From assembly GCA_003573635.1 (NCBI GenBank), contig QUTJ01031426.1:1-11678 (forward strand): 11,678 nt of DNA. Direction: 5' to 3'. Under the pieces are notes generated by a model. It searched no databases. It was not told where the DNA came from and worked only from the letters and a program-made list of their open reading frames with translations. The position numbers and the translations under genes are program-made. The stretch comes from Goniomonas avonlea (taxonomy: Eukaryota; Cryptophyceae; Goniomonadida; Goniomonadaceae). The number at the start of each line of letters is the position of its first letter. Positions within the stretch are counted from its first letter, which is position 1. Of the stretch, positions 1-8,800 are shown piece by piece.

Positions 1-2204
1 GCGGTTGGGGGCGCTGGACCCGCAGGACTGGCGGGGGGGGGTGCGGGTCCTTGGACCGGGGGCTGCTGTGCGTCCTGTTGGGGTGTGGAGGTTTGTGGCG
101 GTCGCTCTGGTGCGGGTGATGCGACATTGGGGCTGGCAGAGCTGGAGCTTGGCGGTGCAGGGGCGGCGGGGGGACTGGTTGGTCCTTGCTGTTGAAACTG
201 TGGTGGGGGCTGGAATGGATGCTGCTGCTGAGCTTGCTGCGGGCCGCCTTGTGACTGATTTGGTGGCCCCTGCTGTGGCCCCTGCTGCTGCTGTGGACCT
301 TGCGCCTGTGCCTGTGCGTCTCCGACGAGTGTCGCGCCCACCAACACTGACGGTGGCGGGGCAACCATGTTGTACGACCCGCCTGGTCGTGGACCGGACT
401 GTCCTGAGGGGCCCAACGGGCCATGGGACCCTGCGCCGTTCATTGGTGCCGGTGGTCGGAACTGCTGCTGCTGCATCGACATCATCCCCCCAGGCCCTGG
501 CCCCATGCCTGGCCCCATGCCTGGTCCCATTCCGGGTCCCATCCCGGGCCCCATCATCATCCCTGGACCGGAGTTCATGTTGGGGGCGTTGCCCATCATT
601 GGCATACCCATGCTGGTCATCCCAGTGGGAGGGCCCATCGCGCCCATCATGTTCATGCCTCCCATGTTGTTATTTCCCAGGTTGGGCATGCCACCCGCGG
701 CACTACCGACAAGTTGGTTGCCACCGAGCAGCTGTGGCCCCTGGAATGTTGATGGGCCACCGAGTTGGCCAGGGAACGAGATGAGGAGCCTGCATACCGA
801 GTCAACACAACGCGACCAAAATATTGGAGAACGGGATCCAGAGATGAAGTCGTCAAGATCGCACTACGATTGGCAACATTTTGGAAGTTTAAGGTTTCCC
901 GATCCAAGATCTTTGTGATATTCGCAACAGTGTGCTTCCTCAGGCCACAGATCTTGAGGGCGAATTCGCATGAAGACACCAAGATGCGCGCACCCTTGGT
1001 TCTGAAGCTTGTTGCGGACAGTATCGATCAGATTCTGTGCGAGGGTGCGCGCATTGTTGAGGACAGCCTGATTTGGGGCCGAGACTAAAACGTGCATCGA
1101 ATCGTGAGCATCTGTGAAGGAGCGTAAGTCACCAAGGGATCACCGATGCAGCAGTGGTCAGTGCGACAGCAGTCGCACCTTGATCGAAGACTCCGGAGCC
1201 CCGACCTTTGAGGACAACGGTGGCCCCGGTCTCTTTCGCAATGTGACCCAAATAAGCTTTCTGGAGGGCACGTAAACAGGATATGCAAGGACACAGCACG
1301 AGTTCATACATCCGGTCCATTCAAATGGGAAGCCAAATCCACTCCAATTGCGGGTTCCATTTGAGTGTAGAGTTTGACACTGAGCGGTGCGAACTGCACG
1401 CTGGTGAGGCAAACGGAGCAGCAAGAAGGCGCAGGTCACCTGCGGCTGAGGATGCCCTGGCTCCATAAGCCCCTTGATCATATCAACGCCCTTTTTCAAG
1501 GTTGCTGCGTCCTTAGCCGACACAGCAAGATGCAATGGTTGATCCTCGGTGACTTCACCCGGGCGACGGTATCGCCCTCGAGTGATAACAACGGCACCTG
1601 TCGTTTTCTGAATCTGCGCACGATTTCAATTTGGATGGAATGATGCGGCAAGCGGACCTCAGATTGAGTGGTACCCCTTGTCAAAACATGTCTGTTGGCG
1701 CAGTCATTGATTTCAACGAGCTCCTCAAGATAGACAGAACCCTGCGTCGAGTGATGAGTTCACAAATAGAAGCAATAAACCAACCTTGAGCTCGTTGATT
1801 TTGGCAGCAGCAGCTTTTGCATCGCCGACTGCTGAACCAGATTTGATCAGGCCAGCCATCTGAGCAGCAAATGCCGCGGCACGAGCAACGTCAGCGGGAT
1901 CCAACTTCATCGTCTCCTGCGACGGGAAAACCACGCCTTCGGGAACCACATCGGCGTCATCCCATCTTCGCCGCTTGCGCTCACGTGGTGCATCCTTCTG
2001 TTCCTTCTCCTTCTCGCGATCACGACCCTTGTCTCGATCTCTGTCACGGTCTCTGTCACGGTCCCTGTCGCGATCCCGGTCTCGGTCGCGGCCACGACTC
2101 CTATCACGGCTCCTATCGCGGCTCCTATCACGGCTCCTATCACGGCTCCTGTCTCGATGTCGATCACGGCTCCTTTCACGGCTGCGGCTTCGCTCGCGCG
2201 GCAT
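1..2204 (-). CDS. KHDC4: KHDC4/BLOM7-like KH-domain splicing-related protein (3' end off the window)
   Basis: Spliced frame, in transcription order: 2204-1785, 1741-1658, 1613-1440, 1393-1310, 1260-1179, 1111-994, 789-<1; all junctions are GT-AG and keep frame, giving at least 583 residues. The ATG at 2204 is the first in frame and has A at -3. Order: Arg-Ser/Arg-Asp-rich tail (about 1-62), KRRRWDD (about 77-83), an Ala-rich segment ending AAAAKINELK (about 131-140), a first KH-like fold (about 148-210) with EINDCANRHVLTRGTTQSEI, and a second (about 232-318) with YLGHIAKETGA and LKGRGSG. The long tail is rich in Met, Pro, Gly and Gln (GPGM repeats, CAG-coded Gln runs). Matching motifs and their spacing identify it, from recall of human KHDC4 ([43 protein letters not shown]). 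Human KHDC4 is a pre-mRNA splicing cofactor linked to the Prp19 complex; a nuclear role here is inferred. The strong RD tail is more SR-like than I recall for the human protein. The exon at 994-1111 and the 204-nt intron after it are the least certain joints. Confidence 0.85.
486..575 (-). repeat. Coding repeat: GPGM tract in the C-terminal tail of the KHDC4-like protein
   Basis: The plus strand shows about five near-identical 12-nt units (ggccccatgcct type). They encode a tandem Gly-Pro-Gly-Met series flanked by further Met-rich sequence. The reading frame is intact across it. It belongs to a disordered, Met/Pro/Gly-rich tail; no fold or function can be assigned. Confidence 0.75.
2036..2198 (-). 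repeat. Coding tandem repeat: Arg-Asp / Arg-Ser tract of the KHDC4-like gene
   Basis: On the plus strand this is a run of short units. From about 2095 to 2153 a 12-nt unit of the type tcacggctccta recurs about five times (encoding RDRS). From about 2036 to 2092 a 6-nt type unit recurs (encoding RD). Wobble differences between units show partial decay. Such tracts expand and contract by slippage, so the residue count probably varies between strains (inference). Confidence 0.8.
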
Positions 2205-2305
2205 CCTGTGCAAGCCAAGCCAGGCAGGCAAGCCCGGGCGTCAACGTCAAAACATCTTTTGATCAAGCGAATCGGGTCGTCTCGACCAAACAACAAGCCA
2301 AAAGA
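2205..2305. promoter_or_regulatory. Shared 5' region between divergent KHDC4-like and FIS1 genes
   Basis: Only 101 bp separate the two ATGs (2204 on minus, 2306 on plus), so both 5' UTRs and any core promoters must fit here or overlap the coding sequence. No TATA box is visible. There is a short CGTCAACGTCAA direct repeat near 2238-2249 and a ggcaggcaagc stretch near 2223. Bidirectional promoter use is inferred from geometry; I recognise no transcription-factor site. Confidence 0.5.
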
Positions 2306-3020
2306 ATGAGATTCCTCAGCTCGGAGACAGTGAAAACCAAGAAACACGAGATCAGTGAGACAATTGTGTCCAAGGAGCAGTTGCAGGTGTGCACCAGTAC
2401 CGGGTGTTGCCGCTGGGTTCGGGCTGACCTGTCCTCAGGAGCGCGAGAAAGCATTTCGAGAGGTGTCCTTATCTCGCCTGGCACCGTGTCGTTGACCCCA
2501 ATGCAGGCGCTTCAAACTGGGGGAACGAATGTAGATCAAGCTCGTTTTGATTATGCTTGGTAAGAGCATGGGACACCCCCTAGACATTCCTGATTTCGCA
2601 GGTGTCTTGTGTACCAAAAGGAGCACGATCAGATTCGATTGGGGTCAAAAATCTTGGCTGGTATGTGTTGTGACCTTGTTGTTTGTGACATTTGTTGATC
2701 TAAGCTCCAACAGAGTTGGTGTGTGTGCCCGAGTTCACCAGAGATGCCCTGTACTTTCTGGCACTTGCTCAATTTTTGCTGAACGACTACCCTGCAAGTC
2801 GGAAAACGTTGCAGAAACTCCTGCAGCTCAACCCCGAGAATAGGCAAGCACAAGAGTTGAAAACCCTGGTCGAGGAGCAATGCCAAACTGGTGAGTCTTC
2901 ATCCGTTCCTATTCCTGAGTCGTTGATTTGCGTTCAGATGGTGCGATTGGTATTGCAGTTGTATCTGGTCTCGTGGCAGGTGCAGCCGTCTTGGGCGCTG
3001 CGTTGATGTCCCGAAAATGA
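2306..3020 (+). CDS. FIS1: FIS1, tail-anchored mitochondrial/peroxisomal fission protein
   Basis: Exons 2306-2386, 2507-2559, 2602-2660, 2714-2890 and 2938-3020 give 150 residues; human FIS1 has 152. All introns are GT-AG (120, 42, 53, 47 nt). Exons 2-4 encode a TPR-like helical bundle: ARFDYAWCLVYQKEHDQIR aligns with human QFEYAWCLVRSKYNDDIR as I recall it, then ALYFLALAQFLLNDYP and LLQLNPENRQAQELKTL. The last exon starts DGAIGIAVVSGLVAG, a membrane segment (about 126-147), and ends SRK, the short basic tail typical of outer-membrane and peroxisomal tail anchors. FIS1 recruits fission factors to organelle outer membranes. The first exon (27 aa) is the weak point: it joins in phase and gives 45 residues before the end of FDYAW, against 40 in human, but its sequence is little conserved. 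Intron 1 is a multiple of three without a stop, so a longer isoform is possible. Confidence 0.88.
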
Positions 3021-4329
3021 TGTGTGACATATCTATGATGTTGCTTCCGAAGGTGTATCGTGCGAGCACTGCTGCGAGCAACGTTTGCCTCTCAAACTGC
3101 TGTACTATTGAACTGCTCCTGGGTTGTCCGCACCAGATCCCTTAACCCTCAGGTTGACTATTCGCGACCTTGTTCGTGGGGAACCCACCGGCACACAACT
3201 CTTTGTGTACTCTGCCGCATACATGCGATGCTGACCTCTCTGTGCATAACAACCCGTAACAGCCGAGGATACCCCTCAAAATCATGCTGCCCCAAATCTG
3301 TTTGTGCCAATGGTCGTAGAGCTGTGGCGTTCAGATCAGAGAAGGCGGACGCAAATCTTGCTTCATCAGTTCATCATTATACTTGGACACGAATCAAGCA
3401 AAAATCACTTTCGCCCACAAATATCCAAGTGGCCCGTTTGTCGGTATGACCTTTTGTTATACACCGTGATAGTCACTAGGTCAGTTGCAACAATGTCAGC
3501 AGTGTCCCTGTCGTTTCCACAATTACTGAAGCAACGAACGCGTTGTCCGCGCATGCACAACGAGCACCAAGTGCACAGCCATTTCAAAAAACCGTCCCGG
3601 TAGTTCGTGTGCAACATGACCATGTTCGGAGAAAATCACACAACATCCGGCTCGATCAGTGTCAGTGCCTTGACGCAATCTCAACGAAGTTAACTGAAAA
3701 TTGCATAACAGGAATTCCATGACAAAAAGGTGGCAAGCATGCACAGGGTCATTTTGCATCAATCAAGCCCCCACATGTCAAGTCGCAAAGCAACCAGCAC
3801 GCATCAATCAATTAGTAGCCTTCACACTGTTGCGAATCAGGCAGTGCTGTCGCAATAACAGGATGTCCGCAAGTGTTCACCTGTGCACAGCAACACGGGG
3901 ACAGGCGACGTTCGCCGACGTAACGCAATCAAAGCAAATGAATCTGCAATTCAACGTGCATTCCCCTTTTCAAGGCATTTGGACAGTTACTGCAGCAACA
4001 CTCAACCGCCAGCCAGCAGAGCCTTAACTCAAGATCTTAAGGCACAGGAAATCAGATTGAAGCCAACTACAACCCGCCCATTCCAACGGCCCGTCGCCCT
4101 GCCAGACAACAGAAACCGCGTTAAGAACAAGCCTGGGTCAAAACTCTCTCGTGCACATCTCCAGGCGCCTGGACAGAACCGGCTCCAGCATCGGTACCAT
4201 AACACCGACGCAAGTAGCAGAGGCAACGAGCCCGCGACACAGGTCATAAGGGGGCGACGTCGGACAGGCGTACGAGGCACTGCGGCCCCGGCACGCGTCG
4301 GCTGCGTCTTCCCACTGTGCACCCTGCGT
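3021..4329. other. Gene-free stretch between convergent FIS1 and two-KH gene 3' ends
   Basis: About 1.3 kb with no gene I can support. Open frames at 3060-3449 and 3304-3603 (plus) and 3523-3762 (minus) show no family motif, no repeat pattern and no sensible splice continuation. No tRNA, snoRNA box pair or strong inverted repeat was found by eye, and no AATAAA is seen soon after either stop. It presumably holds both 3' UTRs and transcript ends. Its composition is less GC-rich than the flanking tails. Confidence 0.6.
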
Positions 4330-6361
4330 CTATTGGTACCCTCCATACCCACCCTGCTCTGTTCCGGGAGCCCCGCCGCCCTGCTGCCCACCGTACCCGT
4401 AGTTGCCGTAGCCTTGTTGTGCGTCGGCAGTTGGCTCCGGAGGAGTGGATGGGGACTGTGGCGAGTGTCAGTCTTCACGGGTTCAAGCCACAAGCCACAG
4501 GATGGGCAATCAACTGTTGTCGAAAACGCGAGCATCGGGCATCAAGCCATGGCCCGGCTTTCGCAACAACAACATTGATGACAGAAAGCAAAATCTTTCC
4601 AATCAAGCCGCCGCTAACCGTCTAGTGTACGTGCCAACATCTCTAGAGAAGCGATCTTTGAGTGCTGTCTGGACACACACCTTGCCACCCTGCTGCGCGC
4701 CGCCACCCTGTTGAGCCTGGCCACTTGCTTGCTGGCCGCCGTAGCCCTGTTGTGACCACTGCTGCTGGCCCTGCTGGCCCTGCCCTTGCTGTCCGTAGCC
4801 ACCTGCGTCTGAGATTGTCAGTTGCTGGCGGTCACCGAGAGACGAGGACACGCAAGCAAGAGACCGCACAAGTCACACCTGACTGTCCATAACCGCCGCC
4901 CTGCTGGTATCCTCCCTGCTGCTGGCCATATCCTCGTTGCTGTTGCTGGCCATAACCACTCTGTCCCTGCCCTTGTTGGCCATATCCACCCTGCTGGTAG
5001 CCGCCCTGCTGCTGTCCGTACCCACCCTGCTGCTGGCCGTATCCACCCTGCTGCTGGCCGTACCCACCCTGCTGCTGCTGGCCATAGCCGCCACCTCCCT
5101 GCTGTTGATAACCGCCCTGCTGGCCCCCGTAGCCACCGCCACCGCCACCGCCCCCGCCGCGCGCGTTGTCGGTGCTCTGGAACTGCGACACGGTGTGAAT
5201 GGGCGTATGAATATATCGGTGAATAACGTCGACATCATGGATGACAGCGGGCGACAGAGACAATAATAGAAGACCTTCATTTCCAATGTAACAAAACTTT
5301 TCTTTAAATAATATTCAAATTCTTCAACACGCGCGGTGAGCGAGAAGGATGGAAACTCACCTGTTCCACTTTCTCATTGACCAAAGTTTGCGCCAGCTGG
5401 CAGGCTGCTGGGTCACCTACAATCTGCGAGGGAAGACGTTACGATATTATTCATAAGCCAAATTGGCTTGTAGCATCTGTGCAACAGATCACACAACTCA
5501 GTCCACGCACTGTGATTGGACGCATGCCGGTGCCACCAGAGTCCTTCGCAATGTTCAAGCGGGCTCCTGACCTCTCCTGGGCAGCGGGTCAGTTTGGGCC
5601 ACGGTGGCGGCGAGGCACAAGCTAGCTCAACAAACAACCAACGGCATCGCAACGGAATGTATCAAATCTGTCGTGTGAACACCTGCAGCTCCTTAATTGT
5701 GCAGCCCCCTTTGCCAATGAGGAGGCCGACGCAGAGATCAGGAACCGTGATGGAAAGCCCGGGACCGCCGCCGCCGCCGCCACCACCACCGCCGCCGCCG
5801 CCGCCGCCGTAGCCGCCACCACCGCCAGGGCCCTCCGACCTCTGAAGGCAGTGGTCAGATGTGTGTGTGTGTGAGTGAGTGCGTGAAAACCAACCTCAGC
5901 AAGCTTATCTTGGATCAGTTTCTTGGCGTACGCCACCTTGTCAGGCGCGCCTTGGACCGTGACGATTCTTGTTTGGGAACTTTGGTCCGCTTGGTTGTCG
6001 GGAGTGATCTGTGCGCGGTCAACAGACGCTGGTGCAATGATGAAAGTCAAACCTGAATCTTTGCCCCAGAATTTGTTTCAAGAGAACGAATGGTTTCTCC
6101 TCCTCGTCCGATCAGCAGGCCCACAAGCCGATTCGGCACGTGCACATGCGCTGTTTCATCGCCATTTTCGTTGTTGTCGCCACCACCGTAACCGCCACCG
6201 TAACCACCACCGCCACCGCCGCCGCCGTAACCACCACCTCCTCCACTGTTACCACCACCTTGACCGTAACCGCCACCGCCTCCTGCACCGCCGCCATAGC
6301 CTCCTCCTCCATACCCCCCTTGTTGGCCTCCTCCGTAACCACTGCTCCCACCTCCGTAGCC

Positions 6362-6395
<34 letters not shown>

Positions 6396-6967
6396 TAGCC
6401 GGAGGCATTGCTTGCATTGCCAGCGGTATTGCCGTAGCCACCCCCACCTCCGGTGTTCCCGCCATAGCCACCGCCGCCGCTCCCATAGCTGCCGTAGCCA
6501 GCCCCGCCACCATACCCACCATAATTTCCTCCCCCGTTCCCCCCATAACCTCCTCCACTAGTACCGGAGGCAGCGGTCGCGGACCCGGACCCACCACCAG
6601 AACCGGTGTCTCCGTAGCCACCTGCTCCTGAGTAGCCTGAACCGCCACCTTTCCCGCCTCCAGAGTAGCCACCACTACCGTCATAGCCGCTACCACCGCC
6701 GTAGTTGCCACCGCCACCGCCCGAGGGAGCACTGTATCCACTCGAGGGAGCACTGTATCCTGAGGTGGCACCGCCGGTTTCACTTGCGGTCGCTTCTGCG
6801 TCGCCTCCCGGCACGTACCCTTCAGGTGGGGTGCTCGAAAATTTCGAAACACGCTTGTTTGTGTACTGCGAATCATCCTCGGCCGGACGCTTCCGGGATG
6901 CTGTAAAAAGTGAGAATACGTGCAAGGAGGACTGGCCAACGAGCGCACCTTCGTCTTCCAGCGACAT
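4330..6967 (-). CDS. FUBP-like two-KH RNA/ssDNA-binding protein with two low-complexity tails
   Basis: Exons in transcription order: 6967-6949, 6900-6053, 6008-5895, 5841-5683, 5576-5511, 5423-5361, 5182-4879, 4808-4681, 4455-4330. All junctions are GT-AG and in frame: 608 residues, stop TAG at 4332-4330. Order: a basic segment SRKRPAEDDSQYTNKRVSK (about 8-26), resembling the N-terminal KRP...KK nuclear signal of FUBP1 as I recall it; a Gly/Tyr/Ser-rich tail (about 50-250); KH1 (about 258-327) with VGLLIGRGGETI; a poly-Gly linker (328-355); KH2 (about 356-422) with VGLLIGKGGCTI; then a Gln/Gly/Tyr-rich tail ending GGYGGYQ. Both GxxG loops (GRGG, GKGG) are intact, so both KH folds should bind single-stranded nucleic acid. 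FUBP/KHSRP proteins carry four KH domains, and here I find two, so orthology is not claimed. A nuclear transcription or splicing role is inferred. The gene is divergent from the FAM76 gene. Confidence 0.88.
4879..5182 (-). repeat. Coding tandem repeat: GQQQGGY units in the C-terminal tail
   Basis: This exon is almost wholly made of Gly, Gln and Tyr. From about 5000 to 5085 a 21-nt unit encoding GQQQGGY recurs in near-perfect copies, with degenerate copies on both sides. The next exon (4681-4808) continues in the same style (QGQGQQGQQQWSQQ). The composition resembles prion-like domains of FET-type RNA-binding proteins; that is an analogy, not homology. Confidence 0.8.
5762..5824 (-). repeat. 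GGC/GGT trinucleotide tract coding a poly-Gly linker between KH1 and KH2
   Basis: On the plus strand this is a ccg/cca triplet run, broken once by a TAC (Tyr) codon on the coding strand. It encodes a Gly-rich linker of about 20 residues joining the two KH domains. Linker length sets how far apart the two KH domains can sit on RNA, and triplet slippage here would change it. Confidence 0.75.
6175..6760 (-). repeat. Coding low-complexity region: GGYGG-rich N-terminal tail
   Basis: The plus strand is a long ccgccacc-type tract with regular ccgtagcc or ccatagcc units. The coding strand reads GGYGG, GGGYG and SGYSG units with Ser and Asn insertions. One 12-residue poly-Gly run lies near 6361-6396. 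Open frames seen on the plus strand here are antisense shadows of this periodic sequence. Confidence 0.8.
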
Positions 6968-7093
6968 ATCGAGCGAACGGGGAAGCTCTTTTGCGCCAGT
7001 TTGACCTTGACACAGCCCACAGCTAGAGGAGCTATCCGGTCGGAGCCCTACACTGGCCCGAAGCGCTGGGCGGGGAAACTTTGAAACAACAAA
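6968..7093. promoter_or_regulatory. Shared 5' region between the divergent two-KH and FAM76 genes
   Basis: 126 bp separate the two ATGs (6967 on minus, 7094 on plus). No TATA box is visible. A GC-box-like gggcgggg lies at 7068-7075, about 20 bp before the FAM76 ATG, and an agctagaggagct inverted element lies at 7021-7033. A bidirectional promoter is inferred from the spacing. Both ATGs have a purine at -3 (G on minus, A on plus). Confidence 0.5.
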
Positions 7094-8800
7094 ATGCAAG
7101 CTGAAACAGACACCGCGCCAGCCCCCCCGCTCACCCAGCAAACGAGTGCGAAACAGAAGCGATTGTGTCGAAATTGCCAAAAGCACAAGTATTGCGCGTG
7201 CGTATCCCTGTTTCCCGTTGTCTTCTCTGACAGCGCGCCCAGGCCGAAATCAAAAGACGAGAAATTGTGCGAAAAATGCCTGAAACGCCTAAAACGCGTC
7301 TTATGCCACTACTGTGGTTGCGACTTCCACAAATTGGATTCCGACAAGGTTTTTGTTTTTTCTTTTCTTCCAGACTGACTGTTGGCATGCAGTTTCCCGA
7401 TGGCAAGTCTGCCTGTCGATTGTGCAAAGAGCATCTCTTGAAGAATAGTGCTCCTGGCAGGTTGAACTGTGTTTGTTTGTGTGAATGCGGCCAAGGTCCT
7501 TACCCATATTTGTAGGTGCCGGTACTGCCAGTGCCAGTCCGCTTTCGAAGGGGATCTTTGTCCATACTGCACGAAGTCAGAGGAGAGGTGAGCGTGCACT
7601 GTTAGTGTGCATTGGCTGACACAGAACAGGCATGGACCACCGGTTTTATGCCACCATTGCAATCTGCAATGCGCATTCCGAAAAGACCCTGCAGACTTGG
7701 CAAAGGTGAACCCAACATATATTTTTTTGCAACATGGCTCATCTTGTTTGGCAGGTTGCCGGCCAACTTTTATGTTTGCTGTGCACACGAAAATACAAGC
7801 ATAAGCTTCATCTTGAGAACAAAAAAATGCTGGCTTCTGCGGTGAGTCTTCTTGTTGCGACTGATCACGGCTCATGTAAACCAGGTTGAAGACTCCCTAA
7901 GAAAGCTTGGTGAAGGTGCAGCAGCCGAGAAAGCTGAGGAACGTCGCAAAAAGCGAGGTTCAAGCGGGGATGGTGATAGTGCTTCAAAAAAAGCGTGCGT
8001 GATTGGTTTTGTCCGTCTCTGTACAGACTCTCCTCCTGCAGGCGTGAAGCTGCAAAGGATCCAACAACCGAGAAAAAGACACTGGATATGGATTATATTG
8101 CTCAACTCGAGGCCCAGGCGCGTACGAAGGAGCAACTGGTACGCCCATTTTGAACTTTTTTTTTGTTGACAAAATTTCCAAGCCAATCTCGAGCTTGCCT
8201 TCGTTTGCTCATGTTTGCCATAGATGCGGGAGAATATGGATCGGTTACAAAGCAAAGTGGACGAGTACCAAAGAAACGAGGAGGCTTTGAAGCGCACGAT
8301 TCTGGCAAAGGAGAGCGAAATCGGAGCTCTGAAGGGCAGGCTCCAAGAGGTGGACAACCAGGCTAAGATTCGAACGGCTGCGGTTAAAGACGAAATTACG
8401 GTGCGTCAAGCTTGGCTTCTTACCCGTTGGTCCTTCTCCTCCCCGCGCGCGCTCAGTTTGTGAGAGAAACGAGGGGAAAGGATATCGCCTAATCAGAGTT
8501 CACCTGGAGCCTCACATCAACGGTGGAATCCATCGACCGCAACCAAGGCCTCAGAATCGCCAATCGCGCGCAGCCACAAGCACACTGCAGTGCCAATGAT
8601 TGTGGCTATGCGCGATCCGCAATGCTGGGAGCTTTCGTGTGATGGGCCGTGTATCGATCTCGATGTGGTATCGAGGGCTTGGGGTTAACCGCCGTTCTCA
8701 GGACCTCGCCATTGAGAACCGCAAGCTAAAACGTCAGCTGGAGGCTGCCACTCGCCCCGTCAACCGCACGGAGTCGCTTTCCTCGTCAACTGACGCCTGA
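7094..8800 (+). CDS. FAM76: FAM76-family protein: eight CxxC pairs followed by a coiled coil
   Basis: Exons 7094-7197, 7234-7348, 7393-7460, 7516-7587, 7630-7705, 7755-7841, 7885-7994, 8042-8138, 8224-8400 and 8702-8800 give 334 residues; human FAM76B has 339. All introns are GT-AG and in frame. CxxC pairs sit at Cys 25/28, 47/50, 59/62, 81/84, 97/100, 111/114, 127/130 and 152/155, consistent with several zinc-binding knuckles. RHGPPVLCHHCNLQCAF (120-136) and GQLLCLLCTRKYK match human KYGPPQTCEQCKQQCAF and GKLLCWLCTLSYK as I recall them. A charged linker with an AEERRKKR basic patch (about 190-200) leads to a predicted coiled coil (about 215-320). The His-rich insert of human FAM76B is absent. 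FAM76B is reported in nuclear speckles; its molecular function is poorly known, so none is assigned here. The last intron (301 nt) is much longer than the rest. Confidence 0.92.
8401..8701 (+). other. Long last intron of the FAM76 gene
   Basis: 301 nt against about 36-85 nt for the other introns of this gene. Donor GTGCGT, acceptor TTCTCAG. I looked for a hidden exon and for snoRNA C/D boxes. An incomplete C-box-like gtgatgg near 8639 has no CTGA partner, and no in-frame exon is needed because flanking exons join in phase and complete the coiled coil. Confidence 0.6.

Noticed and set aside
1871-2563. 230-residue plus-strand frame crossing KHDC4 exon 1 and FIS1 exons
   Set aside because: Its first half is the reverse complement of the RD repeat; only its last part, properly spliced, is FIS1.
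3060-3449. 129-residue plus-strand ORF after FIS1
   Set aside because: No domain, no repeat or composition signal, no splice partner; length is within chance expectation.
4478-4496. ggttcaagcc resembling a tRNA T-loop
   Set aside because: No matching T stem, anticodon arm or acceptor stem nearby; it lies in an intron of the two-KH gene.
4822-5266. Plus-strand open frames opposite the GQQQGGY tail
   Set aside because: Repetitive shadow frames (Leu/Ala or Ala/Gly/His periodic) with no motif; the minus strand explains the sequence.
6140-6631. Long open frames on the plus strand opposite the GGY-rich tail (also 5923-6561)
   Set aside because: They are antisense shadows of a periodic Gly/Tyr coding region. 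The minus frame has KH domains, in-phase introns and a proper start and stop.
7349-7373. 25-nt intron candidate ending in ttccag in FAM76
   Set aside because: Too short for a normal intron. Using the next acceptor at 7392 gives a 44-nt intron and restores the frame with the expected Cys spacing.
8576-8660. Possible C/D-box snoRNA in the FAM76 last intron
   Set aside because: Only an incomplete C-box-like sequence; no D box and no terminal stem.
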